Source: CAWBRT01 sp963832785 (GTDB lineage Bacteria > Acidobacteriota > Terriglobia > Terriglobales > Acidobacteriaceae). From it: a stretch of 64,000 nucleotides of DNA. The notes beneath the pieces were generated by a model. That model was not told the origin of the DNA. It did no database searches and worked only from the letters and a program-made list of their open reading frames with translations. Positions 25,205 to 33,457 of the stretch are shown in pieces (position 1 is the first letter of the stretch; each line of letters begins with the position of its first letter). Position numbers and translations under genes: made by a program. The stretch is from positions 1,798,001 through 1,862,000 of the forward strand of contig CAWHVF010000005.1 in the NCBI GenBank assembly GCA_963832785.1. Reading direction: 5' to 3'.

Positions 25205-26572
25205 CTAGCCTTGGAAGCGCCGCTCGAAATAACGCCGCTTACCGGCTGACGATAATGGGATACTGTTCGCGAATCTGGTCTCAATTTCTATCTGTTCGCC
25301 AAAGGCTTCTTTCATCTTAGCTATAAACGTAGGTATTGCTCGCTGGTCAAAAGGCTCTTCACGAATGATGATAAGAGTGAATCTGTCTGGGGCCACTTGC
25401 TCGACGAAGAACTGCTTGACGCCGTGGATGCCACGCTCTTGCAAGTAGTAGTTTGCGTAATCAAGTACGTACGCAGAGATGTTCGTATGAGTCGATGTCG
25501 AAATCAAATCCACGGCTTTGCCGCTTTCGAGGTGCATAAGCGGCCAAGGCAATCCACAAGCGCACATTTCGGACACTGCGATACCGAGGTCGCCTATGCG
25601 ATAACGGATCAGGGGCATGGCGAGATTGTTCAGAGTTGTTATGACGATCTCGCCAACCTCGCCAGGGGCGGTAGCCGTGCCGTCAGGGCGCAAGAACTCG
25701 AGCAGGACATGGTCCACAGATATGTGCATCTTCCCGGCGGGACACTCCTGGGCTATGCCACCGCATTCACACGCTCCATACTGTGAAACCACCGGTGCGG
25801 ATAAGACTTGGGAAGCGAGCTCGCGCTCCTTCCTGGTCATCCGGTCAGCGGTGTACTGCACCAACTTCGGCCGCTCAGGTCCATCGAGTGCTATGCCCCG
25901 GGATGCCATATCATTCGCCAAGCCAGCCAGGCTTGATCCAAAGCCATAAACCAGCGGCGGCCGCCAAGAGCGCAACCTGGATACTATCTTATCGACCTGC
26001 CGTCGATCGAACTGCTTCAGCACGTCGAACTGAACGCAGTTGCGAAAGCGGTATTTCAGGCCGATAGTGAACTCCACGCGCCGGCCGTCTAGAGGGCGCC
26101 CCCAAAAAATCACTTGCCGATCGCCGCGTTGCAGCCCCCACCAGCCACGACCGCGCCAAAGAGAAGCTTCCACCCATGCCGCCTGCAATGAGTCGTAAAG
26201 GAAACTTGTCGAAACTCCGGTGGAGCCCGACGTGTGACCCTGGAATACTTTTCCTTCATAGCGTCCGCTGCCCACTCGCGGCCGATATTGCGATAGCTTT
26301 TCTTTATCAAACAGCGGGAAACGGCGAATATTTTCGACACAGCTTAGATCGGAAGCACAAACACCTGCGGCGGCAAATGCATCGCGGTAATATGGGCAAT
26401 TGCGCTCGGCATGCGCTACGATTTCCCGTAGCTTTCGCAGTTGCAGCCCCTGTAATTCGTCAGGGCTCAACCGCTGATTCCGCTCCGCCTCTCCTGCGAC
26501 CCTGGCAAACGGAATGCGCCGGATATAATCAATCGCCGGTAAGTAACAATGCCTTGCAAAAGACGTATACAC
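25205..26572 (-). CDS. PaaK/CapK-like adenylate-forming ligase
   Basis: A 455-residue member of the phenylacetate-CoA ligase-like family that is common in capsule loci (CapK). Seen: YLPAIDYIRRIPFARV and REIVAHAERNCPYYRDAF at the N-terminus, the ATP-binding HTSGSTGVSTSFLYD, QYTADRMTRKERE, the adenylation motif QYGACECGGIAQECPAG, and RYRIGDLGIAV. It activates a carboxylic acid as its adenylate, possibly passing it to CoA or a sugar amine; the acid is unknown. The start is GTG at 26572, matched by the equivalent GTG in the damaged paralogue. It is co-directional with the EgtD-like gene and the two oxidoreductases. Confidence 0.88.
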   Translation of the reverse strand: MYTSFARHCYLPAIDYIRRIPFARVAGEAERNQRLSPDELQGLQLRKLREIVAHAERNCPYYRDAFAAAGVCASDLSCVENIRRFPLFDKEKLSQYRPRVGSGRYEGKVFQGHTSGSTGVSTSFLYDSLQAAWVEASLWRGRGWWGLQRGDRQVIFWGRPLDGRRVEFTIGLKYRFRNCVQFDVLKQFDRRQVDKIVSRLRSWRPPLVYGFGSSLAGLANDMASRGIALDGPERPKLVQYTADRMTRKERELASQVLSAPVVSQYGACECGGIAQECPAGKMHISVDHVLLEFLRPDGTATAPGEVGEIVITTLNNLAMPLIRYRIGDLGIAVSEMCACGLPWPLMHLESGKAVDLISTSTHTNISAYVLDYANYYLQERGIHGVKQFFVEQVAPDRFTLIIIREEPFDQRAIPTFIAKMKEAFGEQIEIETRFANSIPLSSAGKRRYFERRFQG

Positions 26573-26896
26573 GCAACACCCGCTACTAACTACGATTAAT
26601 CTGGTACAGGTAAATGTCCCTGGGCTCCCGAAATTGGCGGCACGCCCGGCCCTCCCTGCCTCCAGAGCTTCCGATCATGAGGTCTTTTAGCAAATGGAAA
26701 GGCGGCACCTTGGAAGCGCGAAGACACACTTAACCAGTCTGATACGACGGTCACGACGTTACGGACTTCCTTGGGGGAAATACTGAGGCAGGTTACCATC
26801 ACTCCCAGGAGCTTGCAAGCGGTCAGTCCAAAAACTGCCTCCAGCCGTTGTAGGTATCCCACGCCATCTCCCGACCTCCGGTTACGACTATACGGG
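26573..26896. other. Intergenic stretch with no supported feature
   Basis: About 320 bp between the intact ligase and the first Gfo/Idh gene. An open frame on the minus strand (26596-27036) extends into the oxidoreductase gene and has no recognisable motif, ribosome binding site or family-like composition. I see no clear hairpin with a T-run. It may be a decayed remnant, but nothing supports a specific origin. Confidence 0.4.
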
Positions 26897-27925
26897 TTAC
26901 TGCCCCAAAGTGGTGCATTCTGGATTTCCAGCACCGCCATTTGTATTGCAAGCACGCGTGAGCATTTCCGCCAACTGCATACCCGAGGACACTTCATCAA
27001 GTGAGGCGGCCGGCCACGCCGCAGTTTTTCCCTCACGTATCATCCGTAAAAAAGCTGATGCCTGGCCGTAAAAGCCGGGTTTAAATTGCCGGTCCTCGGG
27101 TGAAGGCTCTAGTGTCTCCGGAGGGCGGTTGCGAGCAAAAAGGATCGCCGTTTCCAGCGGTGCGCTTACCATCCGCAGGTCTGCGGCATCCACGACCAGG
27201 CGCCAGCGGCCTGGCACATCCCAGTTGGAATCGAAGCGGGCGAAGGCGCCGCGTTCAGTTATGCCATGCGCGCTCATTTGCCAACGGAACCGATTGCTGG
27301 AACTGTCGAGGTTTCGCCCCCAGACTTCCGGACAGCGCAGCTTGCCGGCAAAGAATACCAGCAGGTCCAACCCATGAATGCTGTTGGCGAAGTTGAGCAC
27401 GGGCAACACAGCCACGGGGTGGCCGGCAGCGAGCATTTTCTCCGGGTCCTCGGACCACTCAACCGTGACCAAGGTGATTGCATCTGGTCCGCCCATTCGC
27501 TCGAGCGCGGCTTGATAAACAGAGTAGAACCGGCGGTTCAAGCCCACCATGAACGGTACGCCTTGTGCTTCGATGCGGCCGCGCAAGGTGGTCCAATCCG
27601 CCAAACTGAGTGCCGGCGGCTTTTCCACCAGCAGCGGCAGGTTAAATGGCAGTATCTTATCTATGACCTCGAACTGCGAGAGCGCGCTGGCGGTTACCAG
27701 AACGCCGTCGGGATGTTCGCGCTCGAGCATGGCGACTGGGTCGGCGTAGGTGTGCTCGATAGCGCCGGCCTGCTCCGCTTTTTGCCGTCCTTCCGGAGAG
27801 CGGTTGGCGGCAGCAACGAGCTTGGCGCCTAGAGCACGAAATACGGCCGCGTGCTGGGCGGCAATATAACCGTAGCCGACTACTGCTAGACGAATACCAG
27901 AACCGATCATGTGATTGGCAACCAT
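26897..27925 (-). CDS. Gfo/Idh/MocA family oxidoreductase
   Basis: 342 residues with an N-terminal Rossmann domain (IRLAVVGYGYIAAQHAAVFRAL) and the family catalytic lysine in LLVEKPPALSLADW. FMVGLNRRFYSVYQAAL and the C-terminal alpha/beta domain follow. The usual 'H-x-x-D' region is NSIHGLDLLVFF, keeping a His and an Asp. Such enzymes oxidise or reduce nucleotide sugars or amino-sugar intermediates with NAD(P). It overlaps the upstream paralogue by 19 bp at its 5' end when started at 27925; the in-frame ATG at 27910 would leave an overlap of only 4 bp (ATGA-type). Neither has a strong Shine-Dalgarno sequence. The pair of oxidoreductases probably acts on a common substrate. Confidence 0.85.
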   Translation of the reverse strand: MVANHMIGSGIRLAVVGYGYIAAQHAAVFRALGAKLVAAANRSPEGRQKAEQAGAIEHTYADPVAMLEREHPDGVLVTASALSQFEVIDKILPFNLPLLVEKPPALSLADWTTLRGRIEAQGVPFMVGLNRRFYSVYQAALERMGGPDAITLVTVEWSEDPEKMLAAGHPVAVLPVLNFANSIHGLDLLVFFAGKLRCPEVWGRNLDSSSNRFRWQMSAHGITERGAFARFDSNWDVPGRWRLVVDAADLRMVSAPLETAILFARNRPPETLEPSPEDRQFKPGFYGQASAFLRMIREGKTAAWPAASLDEVSSGMQLAEMLTRACNTNGGAGNPECTTLGQ

Positions 27926-28932
27926 GTTGCTTTAGCATCGGCGCCGGCAAGTGGCAGCGGCACCGGGACATGCCCGCTACGGTGAGAAAGGTGAGCTCCC
28001 ACCACTACCTCCAGCGAGCGAAGACCGTGTTCAGCGGCACATGTCAGATCTTTTCCTTCCAACAGCTCCCGCAGAATCTCCGCGGTAAGGCGAACGATGT
28101 CCAGGGCCAAAGGCGCGTCTGGAGGAAGAGAAAACGCGTCATACTTTGGCGGCCGCCCCGGACCGGGCTTAACCGAGGCATCCCGCGCCAACCCGGTTAC
28201 GGTCGCGCTGCGCTCGTCAATTATGATCTGGGCGCCGGTGGTTTCGATCACCAGCGTGCCGGGGCCGGCGCCGTCTTCGGCCTGCTCGTGGACGTAACGC
28301 GCACCTGAGCTGGAGATGGCCACAATCATGCCCCCGGGATCACAGAACTGCGAGCCGCGCGGATTGGGTCCGCGAACCGGATCTACCCACCCGGTTACCG
28401 ATCTCAGTTCTTCCCCTCCCAGAAAACGCCAGAGGTCGATCATGTGAGTCGCCAGGCAGCCCAGTCCAATGCCCGGCCAACTGGATTGAATCGAGCGCAG
28501 CTGGCCCAAGGCGCCTGTCTGCAGCTGCTGCGCCAGCCAGCTATAAGCCGGCACGTGCCGGCGGCCGTGATTCACCGCTAAGGCACAGCCGGCATTGTGG
28601 GCAGCAGAAATCATCTCTTCCGCCTCGGCGATGGAGCACGCCATCGGCTTCTCGCACAGAATGCCACTGACCCCGGCGGCAATGGCAGCCAACACCAAGG
28701 CACGATGGCTCGGGCCGTTAGTGGCGACAATCACCGTTCCCGGCTGGACCTCTGACAACATTGCCTGTACATCGGTGTACGTTCGGGCGCCGTTAACGTC
28801 TACTTCGAGAGCCTTTGGAGAAGCATCGGCTACCGCTACCAATTGGGCGCCCGGCAGCAACCGAAGCGCCTGCAGATGCCGCCGCCCCATCGGGCCCAAG
28901 CCAATGATCGCTACCCGTTTACGATTACCCAT
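27907..28932 (-). CDS. Gfo/Idh/MocA family oxidoreductase (second paralogue)
   Basis: 341 residues with RVAIIGLGPMGRRHLQALRLL at the N-terminus, GILCEKPMACSIAEAEEMI carrying the catalytic lysine, LAVNHGRRHVPAYSWLAQQL, and THMIDLWRFLGGEE with the His/Asp pair. The start is the ATG at 28932, because GAGG lies 6 nt upstream; an ATG four codons earlier (28944) has none. It is the first gene of the minus-strand cassette that runs to the damaged ligase. Its C-terminal domain has the common alpha/beta fold but no feature that shows the substrate. Confidence 0.87.
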   Translation of the reverse strand: MGNRKRVAIIGLGPMGRRHLQALRLLPGAQLVAVADASPKALEVDVNGARTYTDVQAMLSEVQPGTVIVATNGPSHRALVLAAIAAGVSGILCEKPMACSIAEAEEMISAAHNAGCALAVNHGRRHVPAYSWLAQQLQTGALGQLRSIQSSWPGIGLGCLATHMIDLWRFLGGEELRSVTGWVDPVRGPNPRGSQFCDPGGMIVAISSSGARYVHEQAEDGAGPGTLVIETTGAQIIIDERSATVTGLARDASVKPGPGRPPKYDAFSLPPDAPLALDIVRLTAEILRELLEGKDLTCAAEHGLRSLEVVVGAHLSHRSGHVPVPLPLAGADAKATWLPIT

Positions 28933-29039
28933 GGCTTTCCTCATGCTTCATCACGCGAACCTGCGACGCATGCATTTCGATAGCACATGACTACTGCGAA
29001 AGTGCCGGACTCCAGAGAAAACTCAGTGGAACACAACCA

Positions 29040-29093
29040 CTTCACTGGATCGACAGATTTATGATGCTCATTTAATCACAGCATCCAGTGAAG
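29040..29093. promoter_or_regulatory. 11-bp inverted repeat in divergent intergenic region
   Basis: CTTCACTGGAT (29040-29050) and ATCCAGTGAAG (29083-29093) are perfect complements separated by 32 bp. The arms lie between divergent genes and upstream of the promoter-like sequence at 29144. They could be two half-sites of a dimeric or looping regulator, or an RNA stem. Binding is not shown by the sequence. Confidence 0.4.
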
Positions 29094-29143
29094 CACCAGC
29101 CGTCGGTATTTTTTGGCGGTGCTGACTATTTTATCTAAATGGG

Positions 29144-29172
29144 TTGACGGAAACAGCGAATTTCAATATGTT
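29144..29172 (+). promoter_or_regulatory. Putative sigma70-type promoter for the GT2 gene
   Basis: TTGACG (29144-29149), a 17-bp spacer, and TATGTT (29167-29172) give a near-consensus -35/-10 pair in an AT-rich stretch. Transcription would start about 125 nt before the GT2 start at 29306, leaving a long leader. Motif-based only. Confidence 0.4.
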
Positions 29173-29305
29173 CATCGAGACGATATTGTTTGAACAGCTA
29201 TTTGGCGGGCGGCCCACAACACGGATCAAGTTACGAATTTAAATAAATGCGCTGCCGCTCTGTTCACCACGGCCATAAAGTCGCCGCCGCCCCGGAGGTC
29301 AACTA

Positions 29306-30283
29306 ATGCCGGCCGCTCTCCGCGTCAGCGTCTGTATCCCCGTCTACAACGGGGAACGCACTATCGCCAGAGCAATGGAGTCGGTGTTGACAGCCCGGCA
29401 GCGTACATCTCACAGCGTTGAGATAGTCATTGTAGACGATAACTCGAAGGATCGAACGCTACAAGTAGTGGAACCGTTTCTGCGCTTTGACGGCGTCCGG
29501 CTGGTGCGTAACCATGAAAACCTGGGCCTCACCGGTAACTGGCAGCGAGCGCTTTCGCTGGGTACGGGGGAGATCGTCACCCTTCTTCACATGGACGACT
29601 GGTATGCTCCCGAATGCCTGCAGATCGTTTCCGATGCTTTTGCCAGCGAGCCGGAGCTGGCAATGCTGGCTGTCGGCCAGGTGTTTCATCAGAAGAACGG
29701 CGGAACCTTGCCCTGCGCGTCCCGCCGCGTAGGAAATTTTACGGGTTCGGAATATGTCCGTTTTCAGTTGCAGTTCAGTGAATGCCCCGCCCCCAGTACC
29801 GCTTTTTTCCGGCGCTCGTGCTTGGAGAAGATCCACCCGTACTACCAGCAAGACTATCTGTGGTGTCCGGAGCTGGATCTATATGTTCGGTTTGCTCTCG
29901 CTAACGCGTCGCTCCATTTCCGCCACTCGGATAACATCCTGGTGCACCGCCAAGCCGCCGATCCGGGGCGTTTCTCTTCTCGTTTTCCAGGCCTGCTCGC
30001 CATTGACACCTGCACCGTGGTTCTCCGCTTTGGCAACCTGCCTGATTTATCGGCTTCCGACATCAAGGGCAGCCGCAGAGGAGTCCGCCGCAATATTGCC
30101 AACAGCCTTGCCGGCGCGCTTCTCCTGCGCGACCGCCAGCAGGTTTTGCGCGTGCTGCGTCATCCCAGCTTCCGCCGCTGGGCGTTACATGATTTACCCG
30201 GGCTCGCCTATGTGGCAGGGAACGTCGGCCTGCGCGGCCTCAGGTATCTGTTCCACCGGTCAGGGCTCGCTCCGCGAAGCTGA
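29306..30283 (+). CDS. Glycosyltransferase family 2
   Basis: A 325-residue GT-A enzyme with all the standard signatures: RVSVCIPVYNGERTIARAMESVL, VEIVIVDDNSKDRTLQVV, NHENLGLTGNWQRALSLG, and the metal-binding LLHMDDWYAPE in place of the more usual DADD. The central ECPAPSTAFFRRSCLEKI corresponds to the acceptor-side segment. GGAGGT sits 7 nt before the ATG, a strong ribosome binding site. The gene stands alone on the plus strand and its last 24 bp overlap the 3' end of the convergent acyltransferase gene. Confidence 0.93.
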   Translation: MPAALRVSVCIPVYNGERTIARAMESVLTARQRTSHSVEIVIVDDNSKDRTLQVVEPFLRFDGVRLVRNHENLGLTGNWQRALSLGTGEIVTLLHMDDWYAPECLQIVSDAFASEPELAMLAVGQVFHQKNGGTLPCASRRVGNFTGSEYVRFQLQFSECPAPSTAFFRRSCLEKIHPYYQQDYLWCPELDLYVRFALANASLHFRHSDNILVHRQAADPGRFSSRFPGLLAIDTCTVVLRFGNLPDLSASDIKGSRRGVRRNIANSLAGALLLRDRQQVLRVLRHPSFRRWALHDLPGLAYVAGNVGLRGLRYLFHRSGLAPRS

Positions 30284-31522
30284 GGCGGCAGATACTCTTT
30301 CGGGGTGGCTGGCGCTGGATATCTTCTTCGGCGCCGTCGAATGCAGGAATGGCAGTTCCAGGAAACGATAGCTTACGCTGCTTACGAGAATCACGACCAC
30401 TCCCGCAGCGGCCATCGTGGCCCAATAAGCAAGCGGTGATAACGCTGTCAGATCGGTGTACCGGCCAGCACTCCGGGTGACAGCATACAAGACAATGCCA
30501 TGCCAGAGATACACGCTATAACTAATCGCGCCCAAGTAAGAAAAAGGACGGCTGGTCAAGAGCCCGTGAAAATCATTGCCGAAGACGATCATCAGAAAGA
30601 TCGGGGCCAGTAGCAACGACTCCAGCAGTCCATACTGCGCAGGCACGAAAAATAGAACCAAACAGATCAGCATACCTGCAATAACGGTGCAGGCGGGGTG
30701 GCGCAAGAACCTTTCCAGCTTCAGCCCGGCTTTCACATGAGCCGCCAAAATGCCTACGCTGAAGCAGAAGATCATAAAAAAGGCGAGCTGGTGAGGTAAA
30801 TCCAGAACGGTAACCGCGAAATTGGGAAGCCGTGGGGCAGCAGCCCAAAACGTACATAGTATGGCGGCCGCGGACAGCAGCAGCCAACCAATTCGGCGTT
30901 TCGTCGCAAACCAGCCAAGAAATGGTAAAGCCAGATAAAATGCCCACTCGACTCGCAGGCTCCAAAATACACTCGCATTTACCCGCTTGGCGGCAAATCC
31001 GTTAAGCAGGGTAAAACCAAAGGGCACGCCACAGAGTATCCAATCTGCCGCTTGGACAGCCAGGGTCTTGATCGGAACCAGAAGGGCAAGGTTTGAATGC
31101 AGAGCAGTGAATAGAAAAATGGCCGCCAGGGATCCCAAGTATGCCGGCATCAGCCGCCGCAACCGATTTGTCAAAAACCTGCGCAGAGGAAGACTGTCCG
31201 GCGATTTGACCAACCTGCTCCAAAACAGGAATCCGGTAACGAAAAAAAACATCGTAACCGGGAACGGCCCCAGTTGCGCGTAGAAGTTAGATGAAGGCGG
31301 GATCCATTCCCCTGTTTGAAGATAATGGCGTGTAACCACGCTATGGTGAAAAAAGACACTGATTGCCAGAAGTCCTCGAAGGCCGTCTACTGCCATGTAA
31401 TAGTCGCCAGAGGATTTCTTTTGAAGCCCGGTCCCCCACCCTGTAAGTCGAGACAGTACTAGCCCGAGAAAACAGAAAAATGCCATCAGCACAAAATAAA
31501 AAAGCGGGTTAGTGACTTGCAT
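30260..31522 (-). CDS. Acyltransferase family 3 membrane protein
   Basis: 420 residues with about ten transmembrane helices, the Acyl_transf_3 (OafA/NodX-like) fold. Marks are DYYMAVDGLRGLLAISVFFHHSVV (family-conserved Asp-Gly-x-Arg and His), FFFVTGFLFWSRL, and RRLMPAYLGSLAAI. LGAISYSVYLWHGIVLY is the last conserved helix, 'SYSxYLwH'. These proteins O-acetylate (or succinylate) exopolysaccharide at the inner membrane. The ATG at 31522 has no good ribosome binding site. It converges on the GT2 gene with overlapping ends. Confidence 0.92.
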   Translation of the reverse strand: MQVTNPLFYFVLMAFFCFLGLVLSRLTGWGTGLQKKSSGDYYMAVDGLRGLLAISVFFHHSVVTRHYLQTGEWIPPSSNFYAQLGPFPVTMFFFVTGFLFWSRLVKSPDSLPLRRFLTNRLRRLMPAYLGSLAAIFLFTALHSNLALLVPIKTLAVQAADWILCGVPFGFTLLNGFAAKRVNASVFWSLRVEWAFYLALPFLGWFATKRRIGWLLLSAAAILCTFWAAAPRLPNFAVTVLDLPHQLAFFMIFCFSVGILAAHVKAGLKLERFLRHPACTVIAGMLICLVLFFVPAQYGLLESLLLAPIFLMIVFGNDFHGLLTSRPFSYLGAISYSVYLWHGIVLYAVTRSAGRYTDLTALSPLAYWATMAAAGVVVILVSSVSYRFLELPFLHSTAPKKISSASHPERVSAASASRSEP

Positions 31523-31956
31523 CCCGCAGAGTATAACCCAAATGAACTTCCGTCGAATCCGCCGGGCGGTTTTTTGCGGCCCGCGGTGCTGAGCAGATTA
31601 AGAGTCTTACAGACGTGGTGATGGAGAACTGGGCTCCCTGCCTGCCACGTAATCCCGCGGATTGCCCAGCGCGCGCGGTGGAAACCTATGGACAATGCGG
31701 CGCACGGGATAAACGGGTTCTCAAGAACCTCAACGATTTTCCGTGAATTGTGGACAAAAACAACCCTAACCGGGTACAAAAAACACCCTAAGCGCACGCC
31801 GGAAAAGAGGCCTGGATAGTTGCATGCGGTTGCATATAGATCGAAAATTCAGGATTTCCTGCGGCGTAGATTTGCTGTTAACACTGATGACAATTCCTCG
31901 GCTCCAGGGTAGACTAGCTAACATACAACCAACACAGAATTTGTGCGGAGCGTCCG
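31523..31956. other. Divergent intergenic region with short inverted repeat
   Basis: About 430 bp between the acyltransferase (minus) and the O-antigen ligase-like gene (plus). Apart from a 6-2-6 inverted repeat at 31716-31729, listed separately, I find no convincing gene, terminator or complete promoter. The downstream gene's ribosome binding site GGAG at 31947-31950 closes the region. Confidence 0.5.
31716..31729. promoter_or_regulatory. Short perfect inverted repeat GGTTCT-CA-AGAACC
   Basis: GGTTCT at 31716-31721 and AGAACC at 31724-31729 flank a CA dinucleotide. It is a compact palindrome of operator-like size in the region shared by two divergent genes. A site of this length can occur by chance. 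Confidence 0.25.
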
Positions 31957-33279
31957 GTGGCCCCCAGTGCAGCCAAGCCATTTCTGATTGAGGTAGATCC
32001 TGTCTTCCGCACGGAAGCGATGCGCCCGTCGGCGCGACTTTCGGATATTGTTCTGGCGCTGGGTTGCGGTCTGCTTTTGGCGTTTGGCCCACTGGCGTTT
32101 GGCGCAGTACAGCAATGGGCAATTTGCGTCTTGGAAATAGGCGCGGCGCTGTTGGTTGTCGTGTGGGCCGCCCGCGAAATCGTCAACGGACATTTAGACA
32201 TCGTAGTGAACCCGTTGTTCATCCCCATGGGGCTGTTTGCCGTTCTCATTGCTGCTCAATTAGTTACCGGCTATACGGCATATTGGTACGGCACCCTGTC
32301 TGGCGCGCTCCTCTGGGCGGCCTATGGGATGCTGTTTTTTGTCGCCACCCAATCCTTGCGCCGCACATCCCTGATCTGGCGCTTTGGAGTTTTCCTGGTG
32401 GTTTATGGGTATTGCGTGGCGCTGTTCGCCATCGCGCAACAGTTTACCTGGAACGGGAAGATTTATTGGACTGTGCCAAACCGGGAAGGCGGTTGGGTGT
32501 ACGGGCCTTATGTAAATCATGCCCACTACGCCGGCCTGATGGAAATGCTGCTCCCGTTCGCCCTGGTATTCGCAATATCCAGTTACTGGCGCAAGCCAAT
32601 ACGGGTTCTGTTCTCCCTGGCAACTTTGGTGATGGGCTGCAGCCTTTTCCTGTCGCAGTCGCTGGGAGGCATCATCGCATTTGTAGCAGAGTTGGTGGTG
32701 CTGGCGCTGGTCTTGACAAATGACGCCTCGCGCAAGCGGCTACCTGTGCTGGGCACGGTCTGCCTGCTGCTGATCATCTCTGTGGCGCTCTTGCACCCCA
32801 AAAGGCTGGGAGAGCGATTGCTCGAGATGCGAAATCCGTTGAGCACGAGTAATGTGCTTAACCGGCTGATTGTGACCAAAGACAGTCTTAAAATGGTGGC
32901 GCGCCGGCCCGGCCTGGGCTGGGGATTGGGAACCTTTACCGACGTCTATCCTTCCTTTCGAAGCTTCTACAGCGATTTTGTGGTGAACGAGGCTCATAAC
33001 GATTTCATGCAAACCTTGGTCGAAACGGGGGTGGCGGGGTTTTCGCTGTTGCTTGCATTCCTGGTGTTGTTATACCGGAACGGTATTAGAAATTGCCTTA
33101 ATTGGCGACACGAACCACGTGCCGGCATGGCTTTGGCAGCCTTGCTCGGCTGCACCGGCGTACTGGTTCACGGTTTTTCCAATTTCAACCTCCATATTCC
33201 GGCCAACGCCGCCATGTTTTTTGTGCTGGCGGCAATGGCCAGTACCGCCCGACGCCCCAATGGGATGCACCGGGCTTAA
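31957..33279 (+). CDS. O-antigen ligase/polymerase-like membrane protein (Wzy_C family)
   Basis: 440 residues with about ten to twelve transmembrane helices. The large periplasmic loop typical of WaaL/Wzy_C proteins is present: GPYVNHAHYAGLMEMLLPF holds the conserved His motif, and PGLGWGLGTFTDVYPSF followed by NEAHNDFMQTLVETGVAG is the hallmark 'G.G.gtf...H....q...e.G..g' block. It either ligates the polymer to its final acceptor or polymerises repeat units. The GTG start is supported by GGAG 6 nt upstream. It leads the plus-strand block with Wzc, TPR protein and Wzx, the usual company of a polymer assembly system. Confidence 0.9.
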   Translation: MAPSAAKPFLIEVDPVFRTEAMRPSARLSDIVLALGCGLLLAFGPLAFGAVQQWAICVLEIGAALLVVVWAAREIVNGHLDIVVNPLFIPMGLFAVLIAAQLVTGYTAYWYGTLSGALLWAAYGMLFFVATQSLRRTSLIWRFGVFLVVYGYCVALFAIAQQFTWNGKIYWTVPNREGGWVYGPYVNHAHYAGLMEMLLPFALVFAISSYWRKPIRVLFSLATLVMGCSLFLSQSLGGIIAFVAELVVLALVLTNDASRKRLPVLGTVCLLLIISVALLHPKRLGERLLEMRNPLSTSNVLNRLIVTKDSLKMVARRPGLGWGLGTFTDVYPSFRSFYSDFVVNEAHNDFMQTLVETGVAGFSLLLAFLVLLYRNGIRNCLNWRHEPRAGMALAALLGCTGVLVHGFSNFNLHIPANAAMFFVLAAMASTARRPNGMHRA

Positions 33280-33457
33280 GCTCCGGGCATGCACCTGTGA
33301 ACAAAAAGTCGGCACTTGTTACGGTTTGCTTTGCTCAGGGTACGACTGCTCGCACTTCACGGGTGCAATTAGCTGTTGATCGAGCGCCCAATTTAACACC
33401 GTTGACACTGAGAGTCGCAGACTCCCGAGTGTTCGACGAATCAGTAAGGTGAAATTG

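Larger units (their letters stand above)
28933..29305. other. Divergent intergenic region with inverted repeat and promoter-like sequence
   Basis: About 370 bp between the oxidoreductase (minus) and the GT2 gene (plus), noticeably richer in A and T than the flanking genes. It holds an 11-bp perfect inverted repeat (29040-29093) and a sigma70-like promoter facing the GT2 gene (29144-29172), both listed separately. No small gene is convincing. Confidence 0.6.

Noticed and set aside
26596..27036. Minus-strand frame of 146 codons between ligase and oxidoreductase
   Set aside because: Overlaps the real oxidoreductase C-terminus in another frame and shows no recognisable domain; kept only as a note on the intergenic stretch.
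31557..31580. GC hairpin followed by six T residues (CCGCCGGGCGGTTTTTT) as a terminator
   Set aside because: The five-base stem leaves only a one-base loop, which is not a stable terminator hairpin, and it lies upstream rather than downstream of the acyltransferase gene.
33402..33430. TTGACA before the Wzc-like gene as a promoter
   Set aside because: The -35 hexamer is perfect but no -10-like hexamer occurs 16-18 bp downstream.
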